From Selenomonadaceae bacterium (GTDB taxonomy: Bacteria > Bacillota > Negativicutes > Selenomonadales > Selenomonadaceae): a stretch of DNA of 49,980 nt. The DNA lies in assembly GCA_017549815.1 (NCBI GenBank), contig JAFYNH010000093.1, positions 1 to 49,980 on the forward strand, read 5' to 3'. The notes below the pieces were generated by a model, which saw only the letters and a program-made list of their open reading frames with translations, did not search any database and had not been told where the DNA came from. Positions within the stretch are counted from its first letter, which is position 1. Each line of letters begins with the position of its first letter. A program made the position numbers and the translations under genes. Positions 31,646 through 40,080 of this stretch are shown here, piece after piece.

Positions 31646-34600
31646 GCTCCTGCCCCCAACCATTTTGCAATTTCATCACGAACTTTCGCGTAATTCGCCA
31701 TTAAATCTGCGTGATTCGCCTGAATTTCTTCTATGGAATTATTTTTCGCCGCCATTTCCAGACTTTTAGCTTGCTCGCTTAAATTTTCCGCGCCGACCGA
31801 TAACGAAGTTGACTTCAAGGCGTGGACGAGTATTTGATAATTCTTCCAATCGCCCGCTTCAAATTTCTCCTGAATTTTATCAGCTTTTTTGCCGTCCGTG
31901 AAGGTTGTCAGCATTTGAATCAGAAAACTTTTGCTATCCATGCAGTAGCGCAAGCCCGTTTCCAAATTTATATCGGGGCATTGCTCGGCGAATTTTTTCT
32001 TTTCGGCGTCGCTGAAAGTATCCGAATCAGTTTGCGGCTCTTCTTCGACGACTTCAGGCTTAGTTTCAACTTCAACGATTTTAGTAGATTCTTCGTCTTC
32101 GTATTTTATCATATCGGCGGGCAAATATTTCGCCAACATTTTTTCGAGTTCGGAAACGTCAATGGGTTTGCTGAGGTAATCGTCAAAGCCTTCGCGCAGA
32201 TAAGTTTCACGCATTCCGGCTATCGCGCTCGCCGTCAGCATGATGACTTTAGTTTTATCGTCCAGAATTTTTTCCTGCCGCATTTTATGAAACGTTTCGA
32301 TTCCGTTCATTACGGGCATCATGTTATCCAAAAAGATTATGTCATAAAAATTCTTCTTTGCCAGCTCAATTCCTTGTTGTCCGCTCTCGGCGAGGTCGGG
32401 AAAAATTTTATTGCGTTTAAGCAAGCCGCTGATAACTTTTAAATTCATGTCGTTATCGTCAACCGCCAAAATTTTTGCGCCGTCAGCCGTGAGGAATTTT
32501 TTCTCAGTTATCTTTTCGTGAATTTTCGTATGGTGTTCGTCGTAATCGCCGAGCGGAGTTTTATCGATAATTTTCTGCTTGATTGTGAAAGAAAACGTCG
32601 AGCCTTTACCATATTCGCTTTCCACTTCAAGCTTACTGCCCATCATGTCAAGAAGTTTTTGCACAATGGAAATTCCAAGCCCCGTGCCTTCGATATTGCG
32701 ATTTTTTTCTTCGTCGAGCCGCTGGAAGGAGAGGAACAATTTATCAATGTCTTCGGGGTGAATTCCTATGCCAGTATCGGTAACTTTAACGCGCAATTTT
32801 AAGGTATCAGCGTCGGCGTCTTCAGCGGCTATCGACAGTGTAACCGAACCTTTATGCGTGTATTTAACGGCGTTGGTTAAAATATTCGTGATGACTTGAC
32901 GTAAGCGAACGTCGTCGCCGTATAAACTGCGCGGAATTCGCGAATCAATTTCCGTTTTAAGTTCGAGACCTTTCTTTTTAGCGCGTTCGAGCGTCATATT
33001 TACAAGGTCGTCGATTAAATGCATTGTTTCATAACGCACGGGCACGATTTCCATTTTGCCGTCTTCAATTTTGGAAAAGTCGAGGATTGAATTTATCAGC
33101 GTCAGCAAAGTCCGCCCCGCGCTCTGAATATTTGCCGCGTATTCCAAAATAGCCGCCGTTTTACTTTCGCGCAAAATCATTTCGTTCATTCCGAGTACCG
33201 CGTTTATCGGCGTTCTAATTTCGTGGGACATTTGCGCTAAAAATTGCGATTTAGCCTTACTTGCCGCCATTGCCGTATCCGACGCCGCTTTTAATCTTCC
33301 GTTTACCGATTCTTGCCAGCTCAACAGCCGATTTATCAGCGTCCGAACGATTAATACACTTACGCCTATCAATAAAATGAAAAATATCCCCAGCAAGAGT
33401 ATAGTTCCATAAATATTTAGCCAACTGTTCGCTACGACGACCGTAAAATTGGATACTTTACTTTTTCTAGCCAGACACGCCATAAAATTCCCCGTGTAAT
33501 CGTTAAAAGTTACGACGCCATCGCTTTCATAAGCCTTTGCGTATTCGGTATCCTCGATATTTGTAACGTTATGTTCCGATTGCTGATAATCGTTGTTCGG
33601 GTGATTAATTATAATTCCCTCTTTGTCGACTAGGAACGCATAACTTTCTTTGGTGTAGCTGTCGCCCAAAACTTTTACCAACTGATCTAAATAAAAATCT
33701 ATCGCGAAGACACCTAAAAAGCCGCCGTTCTTGCCGTAAACCATTTGCGAAAGCGTCACGCAGTAAACGCCCGTCTGCGCGTCCAAATATGGTGCCGAAA
33801 TGCTGAACCCGTCCGCAGATTTTTCAGCGTCAGTATACCAAGGACGTTCTTCAACGTGGAAACTCGGCTCTGGTACCCAGCCATTATTCATCGTCATCGG
33901 GTGATCGTCGTTGTAGGGATTTCCTATGTAGCAAACCGATATATCGGGATAATTTTTCGCCATATCGTCCAAAAATTTAACTGCCGCGTCATAATTGTTT
34001 AAGATTTTAGGATTTGCACTTACAACATTAACAAACATGCTCAAAATACTCTTTTGACGCTCGACCCAAGTAGAAAGTTGATGATCGTAGTTATCAAGCT
34101 CGCGATTCATTTTAGTATCGCCCCAACTCATTGTCGTCGTAAAGCAGATTATAAATGCAAATGCCATAGCCGAGATTAAAACCGCCATTATCCCGATTCG
34201 CGAGTACCTACTGACTTTCGACAAATCTTTATCTTGAAACTCGCTTGCGACGGCTACTTTTTTCTTTTCATTAGTTACCATTGTCGAAAATGAAAATAGG
34301 TTCTCCAACATATCGGACAGTTTTAAAGCTGATTCGCGAACTTTTGCGGCACATTCGGCAGGGTTTGCGTCGCTATTTACCGTTTTAGTGCTCGATAAGT
34401 CTAAAATGTTATGCAAAGGGTCTCTTAATTCGTGAGAAAGTCGCGATAAAAATTCCTCCTTAACTCTTAAGGCATTTTCTGCCCGTAAACCATTACTCCG
34501 CGCATTTAAATAGAAAAATATTATTGCGACCATCATTACCAGACTTAAAAGCGTCGTGACGAGAATTTGTATATAACTATCTTTGTAAAACGCCCAGTTG

Positions 34601-35430
34601 TCGACGCTCAATATCATATACCAGCCGTTTGAAGTCTCACTGCTGAAAATAGTATGTTCGCTCCCGTCGATTTGCGCCGTAAAACTATCGTGCTTATTAG
34701 TTTGCGTTACTCGGCTCAATATCCCCTCATATTCGGGCAATTTCTCCGATACTTTTTTCCCGACCAAATCCATATCCGTATAGCCGATTATCATGCCGCT
34801 TTTAGTCACTATCAGCGATTGTCGGTTGCCTAGTTCCGTCATTTTCCTTATCAGATATTGCACGTCGGCAAAGTTAAAGTCGATTGAAACGACCGTCTCG
34901 CCGTCCGCCAACATTTTAGACATTGTATAACACATGCCGCCCGTCATCGCGTCGATATATGGTTCCGTGATATAAATTTTGCCGTTATTTTCAATCGCGC
35001 CTTTATACCAAGCTCGTTCGCTTGCGTGGTAGTCGGGCGGCGCAGTCCATTCGGGGAATATCACCCAATTTCTACCCGCTACGTAAACATTAAAGCAGAC
35101 TCCGCCCGTCAAATTTTTCTGCTCGCGGTGTCTCTTAATGAAGAATGCCCTGAGTTGTTCAAGTGTCGCGCCGGATTTCATCATTTGTTCGGCTTCCATT
35201 GCCAAGCGCATTGTTGTTCCTTCCGCCGTTTGCAATGTCCCTTGAAAGTCTGAACGGATTACTTCGAGTTGCATTTGTCCGATTTCTTCCGTTTGATTTG
35301 AGGTTATCCGAAAGATTAAGCGGTCGTTCATTATTATCACGATTAAAAATATTGTCGTTATCATGCAGATTATTGCAAAGTCTGATTTCTTTCCTCTGAA
35401 TAGTTCCCGCCATTCTTTCAAGTATCTCAT
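31642..35430 (-). CDS. Giant hybrid histidine kinase with two dCache sensors and two DHp domains
   Basis: Order from the N-terminus: helix, dCache 1 (about 40-285), helix, DHp 1 with LSRLSHELRDPLHNILDL (near 335) but no ATPase domain, helix (near 420-440), dCache 2 (about 445-700), helix, DHp 2 with LAQMSHEIRTPINAVLGM (near 765), HATPase (ITNILTNAVKYTHKG, GTGLGISIVQK), receiver (Asp in LDNMMPVMNG) and HPt (His in LVHALKSTSLSVG). It reads as a truncated kinase fused in front of a complete one. The start at ATG follows GGGAGTGTGGCAG; an upstream in-frame ATG at 35487 lies on the promoter. It heads the operon and probably phosphorylates the GGDEF regulator. Confidence 0.88.
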   Translation of the reverse strand: MRYLKEWRELFRGKKSDFAIICMITTIFLIVIIMNDRLIFRITSNQTEEIGQMQLEVIRSDFQGTLQTAEGTTMRLAMEAEQMMKSGATLEQLRAFFIKRHREQKNLTGGVCFNVYVAGRNWVIFPEWTAPPDYHASERAWYKGAIENNGKIYITEPYIDAMTGGMCYTMSKMLADGETVVSIDFNFADVQYLIRKMTELGNRQSLIVTKSGMIIGYTDMDLVGKKVSEKLPEYEGILSRVTQTNKHDSFTAQIDGSEHTIFSSETSNGWYMILSVDNWAFYKDSYIQILVTTLLSLVMMVAIIFFYLNARSNGLRAENALRVKEEFLSRLSHELRDPLHNILDLSSTKTVNSDANPAECAAKVRESALKLSDMLENLFSFSTMVTNEKKKVAVASEFQDKDLSKVSRYSRIGIMAVLISAMAFAFIICFTTTMSWGDTKMNRELDNYDHQLSTWVERQKSILSMFVNVVSANPKILNNYDAAVKFLDDMAKNYPDISVCYIGNPYNDDHPMTMNNGWVPEPSFHVEERPWYTDAEKSADGFSISAPYLDAQTGVYCVTLSQMVYGKNGGFLGVFAIDFYLDQLVKVLGDSYTKESYAFLVDKEGIIINHPNNDYQQSEHNVTNIEDTEYAKAYESDGVVTFNDYTGNFMACLARKSKVSNFTVVVANSWLNIYGTILLLGIFFILLIGVSVLIVRTLINRLLSWQESVNGRLKAASDTAMAASKAKSQFLAQMSHEIRTPINAVLGMNEMILRESKTAAILEYAANIQSAGRTLLTLINSILDFSKIEDGKMEIVPVRYETMHLIDDLVNMTLERAKKKGLELKTEIDSRIPRSLYGDDVRLRQVITNILTNAVKYTHKGSVTLSIAAEDADADTLKLRVKVTDTGIGIHPEDIDKLFLSFQRLDEEKNRNIEGTGLGISIVQKLLDMMGSKLEVESEYGKGSTFSFTIKQKIIDKTPLGDYDEHHTKIHEKITEKKFLTADGAKILAVDDNDMNLKVISGLLKRNKIFPDLAESGQQGIELAKKNFYDIIFLDNMMPVMNGIETFHKMRQEKILDDKTKVIMLTASAIAGMRETYLREGFDDYLSKPIDVSELEKMLAKYLPADMIKYEDEESTKIVEVETKPEVVEEEPQTDSDTFSDAEKKKFAEQCPDINLETGLRYCMDSKSFLIQMLTTFTDGKKADKIQEKFEAGDWKNYQILVHALKSTSLSVGAENLSEQAKSLEMAAKNNSIEEIQANHADLMANYAKVRDEIAKWLGAGA

Positions 35431-35457
35431 CTGCCACACTCCCAAAAGTTTTTCCGT

Positions 35458-35487
35458 ATTATATAGCAACGAAGCCATACATGACAA
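35458..35487 (-). promoter_or_regulatory. Promoter of the five-gene signalling operon
   Basis: On the minus strand: TTGTCA (35482-35487), 18-bp spacer, TATAAT (35458-35463), just upstream of the large kinase SD. Confidence 0.6.
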
Positions 35488-35503
35488 ATAACTTTTTATT
35501 TCG

Positions 35504-35532
35504 TTGACACTCGCTTGACTTCTTGCTAAAAT
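35504..35532 (+). promoter_or_regulatory. Promoter of the small gene at 35588
   Basis: TTGACA (35504-35509), 17-bp spacer, TAAAAT (35527-35532), near-consensus, 56 bp before the ATG. Confidence 0.65.
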
Positions 35533-35587
35533 TTTTTGGGTTGATTGTTTAATGGGGGAAATTTAAATAATGAACAGGAGGAATATT

Positions 35588-35878
35588 ATGGGCAGTTTTG
35601 TAATTGATCCGCACGCGAAACCGCGTTACACCTATGAAGAGATGTGCGAAATCGCAAAAATTGAACTCGAAAAACTTAAAAATATCAGCGACGAAGAACA
35701 CGACAAAGATATTGACGTAAGCGATATTCCGCCGACTTCTAAGGATGAATTAAAAAAATTTTTCCGAATAAACCCAAGAACCCCTGAGCAATGGGAACAG
35801 TATTACAAATATTGTCCGTTGCATATGCAAAAGCGTCACGAAGAACAACGAAAACTTTACGGTAAAGCTATTCTTTAA
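35588..35878 (+). CDS. Small acidic/basic soluble protein, unknown function
   Basis: 96 residues beginning MGSFVIDPHAKPRYTYEEM. It has a helical charged stretch (KIELEKLKNISDEEHDKD), a DIPPTSKDELKKFFRINP segment and a basic end. The start at this ATG follows a perfect AGGAGG; an ATG 18 bases earlier overlaps that SD region. It has its own promoter and terminator, so it is a single-gene unit. No family is recognised. The size and layout could fit a small regulator or antitoxin-like protein, but no partner gene is adjacent. Confidence 0.75.
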   Translation: MGSFVIDPHAKPRYTYEEMCEIAKIELEKLKNISDEEHDKDIDVSDIPPTSKDELKKFFRINPRTPEQWEQYYKYCPLHMQKRHEEQRKLYGKAIL

Positions 35879-35883
35879 AAAAG

Positions 35884-35918
35884 AACTCCGCCGGAAAAAA
35901 GTTTTGGCGGAGTTTTTC
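35884..35918 (+). terminator. Terminator of the small gene
   Basis: AACTCCGCC (35884-35892) pairs with GGCGGAGTT (35906-35914), followed by TTTC. The rest of the gap to the kinase holds only a 6-codon SD-led reading frame (35970-35990) and the direct repeats at 36015-36044. Confidence 0.8.
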
Positions 35919-36014
35919 ATTGCAGGAAAATCAATCTACAACAAGAATTCATTGAGGGAGATATAAAACATGTCAGTTCGCAAAGATTAAATCATAATTC
36001 GGACTCGGAATCAA

Positions 36015-36044
36015 AATCACTTTTCCGATAATCTAATCAGTTTT
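36015..36044 (+). promoter_or_regulatory. Direct-repeat pair upstream of the split kinases, candidate LytTR operator
   Basis: AATCACTTTT (36015-36024) and AATCAGTTTT (36035-36044) have a 20-bp start-to-start period. The same pair with the same period lies upstream of the LytTR regulator operon. LytTR proteins bind paired direct repeats of about 9 bp two helical turns apart. GATAAT between the two repeats could be a -10. Confidence 0.5.
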
Positions 36045-36054
36045 GGAGTTTGAA

Positions 36055-36927
36055 ATGGAATTACCAATTTTAATCTCGTCAGCGCAGTTGATTGATACTT
36101 ACATTCGGTGGCTGGCGTTTTCAAAGCAACTTCCAGAAAAAGCCTCTCGAAGTTTATCTTTTAATTCTTTTATATGGGCGGTCGCTAGTATATTTCTTTA
36201 TCAATTTTTATTTGAGCGTTTCGGAATCAATGCAACGACTTATAAATCCGTCGTAATGTTAGGTTGGTTGCCGTATTTTTTAATTTTTATGCGTCACACT
36301 CGATTTATTCAGCAAGTATTTGTATTAGGCATGGGAACAATCCTTGCATTGTTGCAGCATACGATTTGCGCGACGATACTTTTAGTAAATTCCTCTGGTA
36401 AGAGCGATTTAGAACTAATTATGCTTGAAGCGTTTGGATATTTGCTGTTATTCACTATATCTTTGCCGATATGCAAGCGATATTTCGTAAAACTATTGCC
36501 GAGCGTCGAATTTTTTGAGATGCGTCCGATAGGAATTTATGTTGCTGTATTTCCGCTGGTTATATTATCGAGTCACTTGATAAGGCTTGCCGACGGAGTT
36601 TTTGTACACACATGGACAGAAAGATTATCGCGAATTTATTTGCCGTTGGTATTTTTCTTTTTCCACCGATATATTTTGAACGCCGTCAGAAATTATTATG
36701 AAATGCTGCGCGTCGAGCGAAATAAAATGCGAATCGGGGCGCAACTAACCGAAATAAAGGAATATAATGAGCTGATACAAGCAAATCAGCAGAAAATAAC
36801 ACTGATGAGGCATGATTTAAGACATAGTTACAATATAATCGGAATGATGTTGGATAGCGGCAATATATCGGCGGCATTGGAATACATAAGGAGACAAAAG
36901 GCTAAATTGGAGCAAGAAAATGAGTGA
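36055..36927 (+). CDS. AgrC-like sensor with phospho-acceptor His but no ATPase domain
   Basis: About six membrane helices (residues 15-215) are followed by a dimerisation helix with the HPK10-type box LMRHDLRHSYNIIGMML, including the expected His, and then the protein stops (290 residues) before any GHKL ATPase domain. It resembles the front half of AgrC/peptide-sensing kinases. The ATG overlaps no gene and follows TTGGAGTTTGAA. The next gene overlaps its end by 8 bp and encodes a homologue that has the ATPase domain but not the His. The two probably work as a hetero-complex. Confidence 0.8.
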   Translation: MELPILISSAQLIDTYIRWLAFSKQLPEKASRSLSFNSFIWAVASIFLYQFLFERFGINATTYKSVVMLGWLPYFLIFMRHTRFIQQVFVLGMGTILALLQHTICATILLVNSSGKSDLELIMLEAFGYLLLFTISLPICKRYFVKLLPSVEFFEMRPIGIYVAVFPLVILSSHLIRLADGVFVHTWTERLSRIYLPLVFFFFHRYILNAVRNYYEMLRVERNKMRIGAQLTEIKEYNELIQANQQKITLMRHDLRHSYNIIGMMLDSGNISAALEYIRRQKAKLEQENE

Positions 36928-38245
36928 GGCATTTGAATATATTTACATATCGATTGTAATGGTTTTTACTCAAATAGCGGGCGCATATATGGGATATTTG
37001 CCGTTTAGCAAAGAATTTGAGGGAGAGAAGTTATCAAAGCTTAAAAAATATTATTCACTTTGTGCCTTAGTATGCTTTGTGATAAATTTGATGATATTCT
37101 CGGACGGCGTAGGATATAAAGGTTACAAAGCGTCATTATTTATTGGGTGGATAGCGTATTTTTCTATATTATGTTTGCTAATCGGGCGAATATCGGAGCA
37201 AATTTTTGTAATGGGAATGCAAGGACTCTGGGGTTTCATGTTGCATTCGGCGAGCGGAATGATTGTTTCTCTGATATATGGTTCAATGCGGGAAGAACTT
37301 TTGACAGTGGAAACAACTATAAGTTTAGTACTTTTTTTCTCGTTATTACGGATTGAACAAGAATTTTTCGGGAAATTATTACCCGTATGGAGCATATTCG
37401 AGGAAAAGGGGCTTAGTTGGTGGGTTTCGATATTACCGATTGCAATATTTATCGGAACGGCGATTCCAATAGCTGAAGTTACGTTTTTTACGACGTGGAA
37501 AGAGAGAATATCGCGAATATTTTTCCCGGTATTTTTCTTCCTAGTTTATAGGTCGCTTAATATAGTGACGATGAAAATCAAGGAAAAGAATATAACCGAA
37601 CAGCAAACGCGACTAATGAGCCGACAATTAGAGAATTTAGCCGAACAAAATGAAACAATGGAAAGAAATCGCATAGAAGTAACGCGGATGCGCGAAAATC
37701 TTTTAAAAAATTATATCAAGCTGGAGAAATTACTGACGGAAGGAAAAATCGCTGAGGCAAAAGAATTCATAGGCTTGCAAGATAAAAAGTTAAACTCGAC
37801 GCGCTTGAAAAGGTACAGTCAATCGGCGTTGATAAATGCGGCTGTATCGATATATTTTCGCCGTGCAGAGGAATTAGGAATAACAACATCTTGCAAAATC
37901 GATTTACCCGACGAAATGTCGACCGATGAGAGCGATTTGGCGGTTTTGATAAGTAATTTATTAGAAAATGCCATAGAGGCGAGCAAAAAACAAGAATCGC
38001 CGTCACATAAAGAAATCTCCTTGATAATCCGAAATAACGCTGGAAAAAATATCTTGGAAGTAATGAATTATTGCGACACACCAATAAAACTCGGCGAAAA
38101 TGGCTTGCCTTATACGACTAAGTTAGGACGCGGCTTGGGAATGAGTTCTTTAGAAATTTTTGCCCAAAAATACAATGCCTTCTACGATTTTTCGCAGGAA
38201 GACGGAAAAGTTCAAGTAAATCTGTATTGGAACGATCATTTGTGA
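36920..38245 (+). CDS. AgrC-like kinase with GHKL ATPase domain but no phospho-acceptor His
   Basis: The same membrane layout as the preceding protein (about 5-215), then a helix where the box RHDLRH is replaced (TRMRENLLKNYIKLEKLL), then a complete GHKL ATPase (N box LISNLLENAIEASKK, G box GRGLGMSSLEIF). It cannot phosphorylate itself on the usual His; the upstream partner supplies one. Its start lies inside the end of that gene (ATGAGTGA), so the two are made in step. It ends convergently, overlapping the last 10 bp of the LytTR regulator gene. Confidence 0.82.
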   Translation: MSEAFEYIYISIVMVFTQIAGAYMGYLPFSKEFEGEKLSKLKKYYSLCALVCFVINLMIFSDGVGYKGYKASLFIGWIAYFSILCLLIGRISEQIFVMGMQGLWGFMLHSASGMIVSLIYGSMREELLTVETTISLVLFFSLLRIEQEFFGKLLPVWSIFEEKGLSWWVSILPIAIFIGTAIPIAEVTFFTTWKERISRIFFPVFFFLVYRSLNIVTMKIKEKNITEQQTRLMSRQLENLAEQNETMERNRIEVTRMRENLLKNYIKLEKLLTEGKIAEAKEFIGLQDKKLNSTRLKRYSQSALINAAVSIYFRRAEELGITTSCKIDLPDEMSTDESDLAVLISNLLENAIEASKKQESPSHKEISLIIRNNAGKNILEVMNYCDTPIKLGENGLPYTTKLGRGLGMSSLEIFAQKYNAFYDFSQEDGKVQVNLYWNDHL

Positions 38246-38970
38246 GCAAAATAGCGCATGAAAGCAACCTTAACGCCTTTTTTCTTGCGCTGACTGATTG
38301 GAATTGAAGTCCCGTCAAGCAAAGTAAAATCGTCCGGCTCCATAGATTTGACGTAATCCATATTGATAATAATTCGGTGATAACATTCTAAAAAGCGTTC
38401 GTCGGTAGATAAAACGTCGAAAATCTCGGTGTAATTATTATTGGTGACGAATTTTTTCCCGTCAGCAAGATAAACGCAAAGTCTATGGCGATAATCAATA
38501 TCTACATAAAAAATATTTCGGAAGGGAACGATAACATCAGTTCCGTTGACATTAAGAATAATTTCGGGGCTTTTTCTGCAAATTTTGTGGAAAATATGAT
38601 TGAAAGTGCTAACAAAATCGTCCTCATGATTTGAAATAGGCTTGAGGAAATAGCCGACGGCAAAAACCCGATAGCCATTGAGAACAAAATTGTCGTTGTT
38701 AGTCAGGAAAACTATATTAACGTCGTCATCGCCGCGAGCACGAATAATCTGCGCGGTCTGAAAACCATTAATTTCGCCCATAATAATATCCAAAATAACA
38801 AGTTGAAATAAACCGGGCTTGAAAACTCTAAGAAAATCATCTGGCGCGGAAAAAGTTTGAATCTTAGTATCAGAAAGGAGTTTAGAATAATTTTTAGCCA
38901 AAAAATCACGGAGATAACGTTCTGCGGCTTGCAATTCGTCCTTTTCGTCGTCGACTATGGCGATATTCAT
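38236..38970 (-). CDS. LytTR-family response regulator (AgrA-like)
   Basis: A receiver (IAIVDDEKDELQAAE; phospho-acceptor Asp in LVILDIIMGEINGF; T and K at FLTNN and FLKPIS) is joined to a C-terminal LytTR DNA-binding domain (IFYVDIDYRHRLCVYLADGK, then FLECYHRIIINMDYVKSM). It is the natural target of the adjacent kinases. Its ATG overlaps the stop of the truncated receiver gene (ATGA). The gene is convergent with the kinases rather than in their operon. Confidence 0.9.
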   Translation of the reverse strand: MNIAIVDDEKDELQAAERYLRDFLAKNYSKLLSDTKIQTFSAPDDFLRVFKPGLFQLVILDIIMGEINGFQTAQIIRARGDDDVNIVFLTNNDNFVLNGYRVFAVGYFLKPISNHEDDFVSTFNHIFHKICRKSPEIILNVNGTDVIVPFRNIFYVDIDYRHRLCVYLADGKKFVTNNNYTEIFDVLSTDERFLECYHRIIINMDYVKSMEPDDFTLLDGTSIPISQRKKKGVKVAFMRYFAHK

Positions 38971-39233
38971 AAGGAATCCTCCTGCGGCTCGATAAAAAGT
39001 ACTTTAGCATCATACGAGCCGATAAATTTAAGAATATCCCTCATGTGTTCGCCAAGAATTACTAGATGATAAATTTTCGGGCTGAAAAACATTAAAAAAT
39101 CCTGCGCGGAGTAAAAAGTTTCAATGTGAATCAATGATTCGTATTGCGCCCAAAATTTTTTGATATAAAAACGCAAGAAAGTTTCGACAGTCTCCAACTC
39201 AATTTTTCGGTCGTCTACAATGGCAATATTCAT
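38967..39233 (-). CDS. Truncated receiver without the phospho-acceptor Asp
   Basis: 88 residues homologous to the receiver start of the downstream regulator (MNIAIVDDRKIELETVETFL), but the phosphorylation strand reads LVILGEHM where the paralogue has LVILDIIM, so Asp is Gly. It ends soon after (VLFIEPQEDSL) without the last receiver helices or a LytTR domain. It may be a decaying duplicate, but it keeps an SD-led ATG and couples translation to the intact regulator. A modulatory role, such as dimerising with the regulator, is possible. Confidence 0.75.
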   Translation of the reverse strand: MNIAIVDDRKIELETVETFLRFYIKKFWAQYESLIHIETFYSAQDFLMFFSPKIYHLVILGEHMRDILKFIGSYDAKVLFIEPQEDSL

Positions 39234-39299
39234 AGTAAACCAACTCCACTTCCAGATAAAACTTGCATATATTAAAGCATAAGGCGCAGAAAATTTTTC

Positions 39300-39329
39300 A
39301 ATCACTTTTTGGCTGAGTTAATCACTTTT
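39300..39329 (-). promoter_or_regulatory. Direct-repeat pair upstream of the LytTR operon, candidate operator
   Basis: On the plus strand AATCACTTTT occurs twice (39300-39309, 39320-39329) with a 20-bp period, matching the pair before the kinases. It overlaps a possible minus-strand -35 TTGAAA (39296-39301) whose -10 would be TTTAAT (39271-39276, 19-bp spacer). This suggests autoregulation. Confidence 0.5.
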
Positions 39330-39335
39330 CAAATA

Positions 39336-39364
39336 AAAATCCCCGCTCAAATTGGGCAGGGAAA
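39336..39364 (-). terminator. Terminator after the flavodoxin gene
   Basis: On the minus strand CCCTGCCC-AATTT-GAGCGGGG is followed by ATTTTTATTTG, ending the operon that begins at mntA. Confidence 0.65.
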
Positions 39365-39384
39365 AATTTTTTTTAGATTATAAA

Positions 39385-39870
39385 TTACTCGACGGGCAAA
39401 GATTTAACCCAATCGCTCAAAGTTTTCTGGTCTACGCGACCGCGAAAAACTTTGCCTTGAATCCAAAGCGTTGAATCCACGCAGGACGGTTTGAGTTGCT
39501 CAAGCGTCTCGCCAAAACCGCTCCCGCCCGAAGTCGCGAAAATCACAATGACTTTGCCGCTAAAATCGTAGCTCTCAAGGAAACTGTTGATAATGTGCGG
39601 CGCGACATACCACCAAATCGGAAAGCCAAGAAAAATCGTGTCGTAATCGGCAATGTTGGCGTCCTTGTCGGAAAGTTCGGGACGCGAATTTATATCCGCC
39701 ATTTCAACCGAACTGCGCGATTGCGAATTGTTCCAATTTAAATCTTTGCCAGTGTAAAGCGTCGCGGGCTTAATCTCATAAGTGTCTGCGCCCAAAATTT
39801 CTGCCAAAGAATTTGCAAGCTTGCGCGTCGTGCCGCCCGCTGAAAAATATGCTACCAATTTTTTGCTCAT
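39385..39870 (-). CDS. Flavodoxin
   Basis: The FMN phosphate-binding loop is VAYFSAGGTTRKLANSLAE (most flavodoxins have TGNT-type residues here). It is followed by IFLGFPIWWYVAPHIINSFLE and VIFATSGGSGFGET, typical of the short-chain flavodoxin/flavodoxin-like oxidoreductases of anaerobes. 161 residues. It carries electrons or reduces quinones and small molecules. Its ATG overlaps the stop of the preceding 64-codon gene (ATGA). Confidence 0.88.
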   Translation of the reverse strand: MSKKLVAYFSAGGTTRKLANSLAEILGADTYEIKPATLYTGKDLNWNNSQSRSSVEMADINSRPELSDKDANIADYDTIFLGFPIWWYVAPHIINSFLESYDFSGKVIVIFATSGGSGFGETLEQLKPSCVDSTLWIQGKVFRGRVDQKTLSDWVKSLPVE

Positions 39871-40061
39871 TTCAATACCCCCGAATTAATTTGTTGCCCC
39901 GTAAATTCAAGCCGAACATTGTCCGTGCTAATGTCCTGCTTTGAAAAATAGCGAATCCCCGTGTCGGAAACGCGAGTTTCTTTTTTATCGCCCTCCTTGT
40001 CCAAAGTCGGCGATTTAAAAATATTCATGATGTCATCAAGCCTTGCGCCGTCTTCAAACAT
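39867..40061 (-). CDS. Small protein of unknown function in the glycosyltransferase operon
   Basis: 64 residues starting MFEDGARLDDIMNIFKSPT, with a Lys/Asp/Glu-rich middle (DKEGDKKETR). The ATG is 6-7 bases after GGGAGTG; longer versions would run back into the large glycosyltransferase gene. The end overlaps the flavodoxin start by 4 bp. No family is recognised. Confidence 0.65.
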   Translation of the reverse strand: MFEDGARLDDIMNIFKSPTLDKEGDKKETRVSDTGIRYFSKQDISTDNVRLEFTGQQINSGVLK

Positions 40062-40080
40062 TTTAATCACTCCCATAATA

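Noticed and set aside
35970..35990. A 6-codon frame (MSVRKD) with an AGGGAG SD upstream of the split kinases, considered as a signal or leader peptide
   Set aside because: Too short and without conserved context to support a gene; noted only as a possible remnant or leader.
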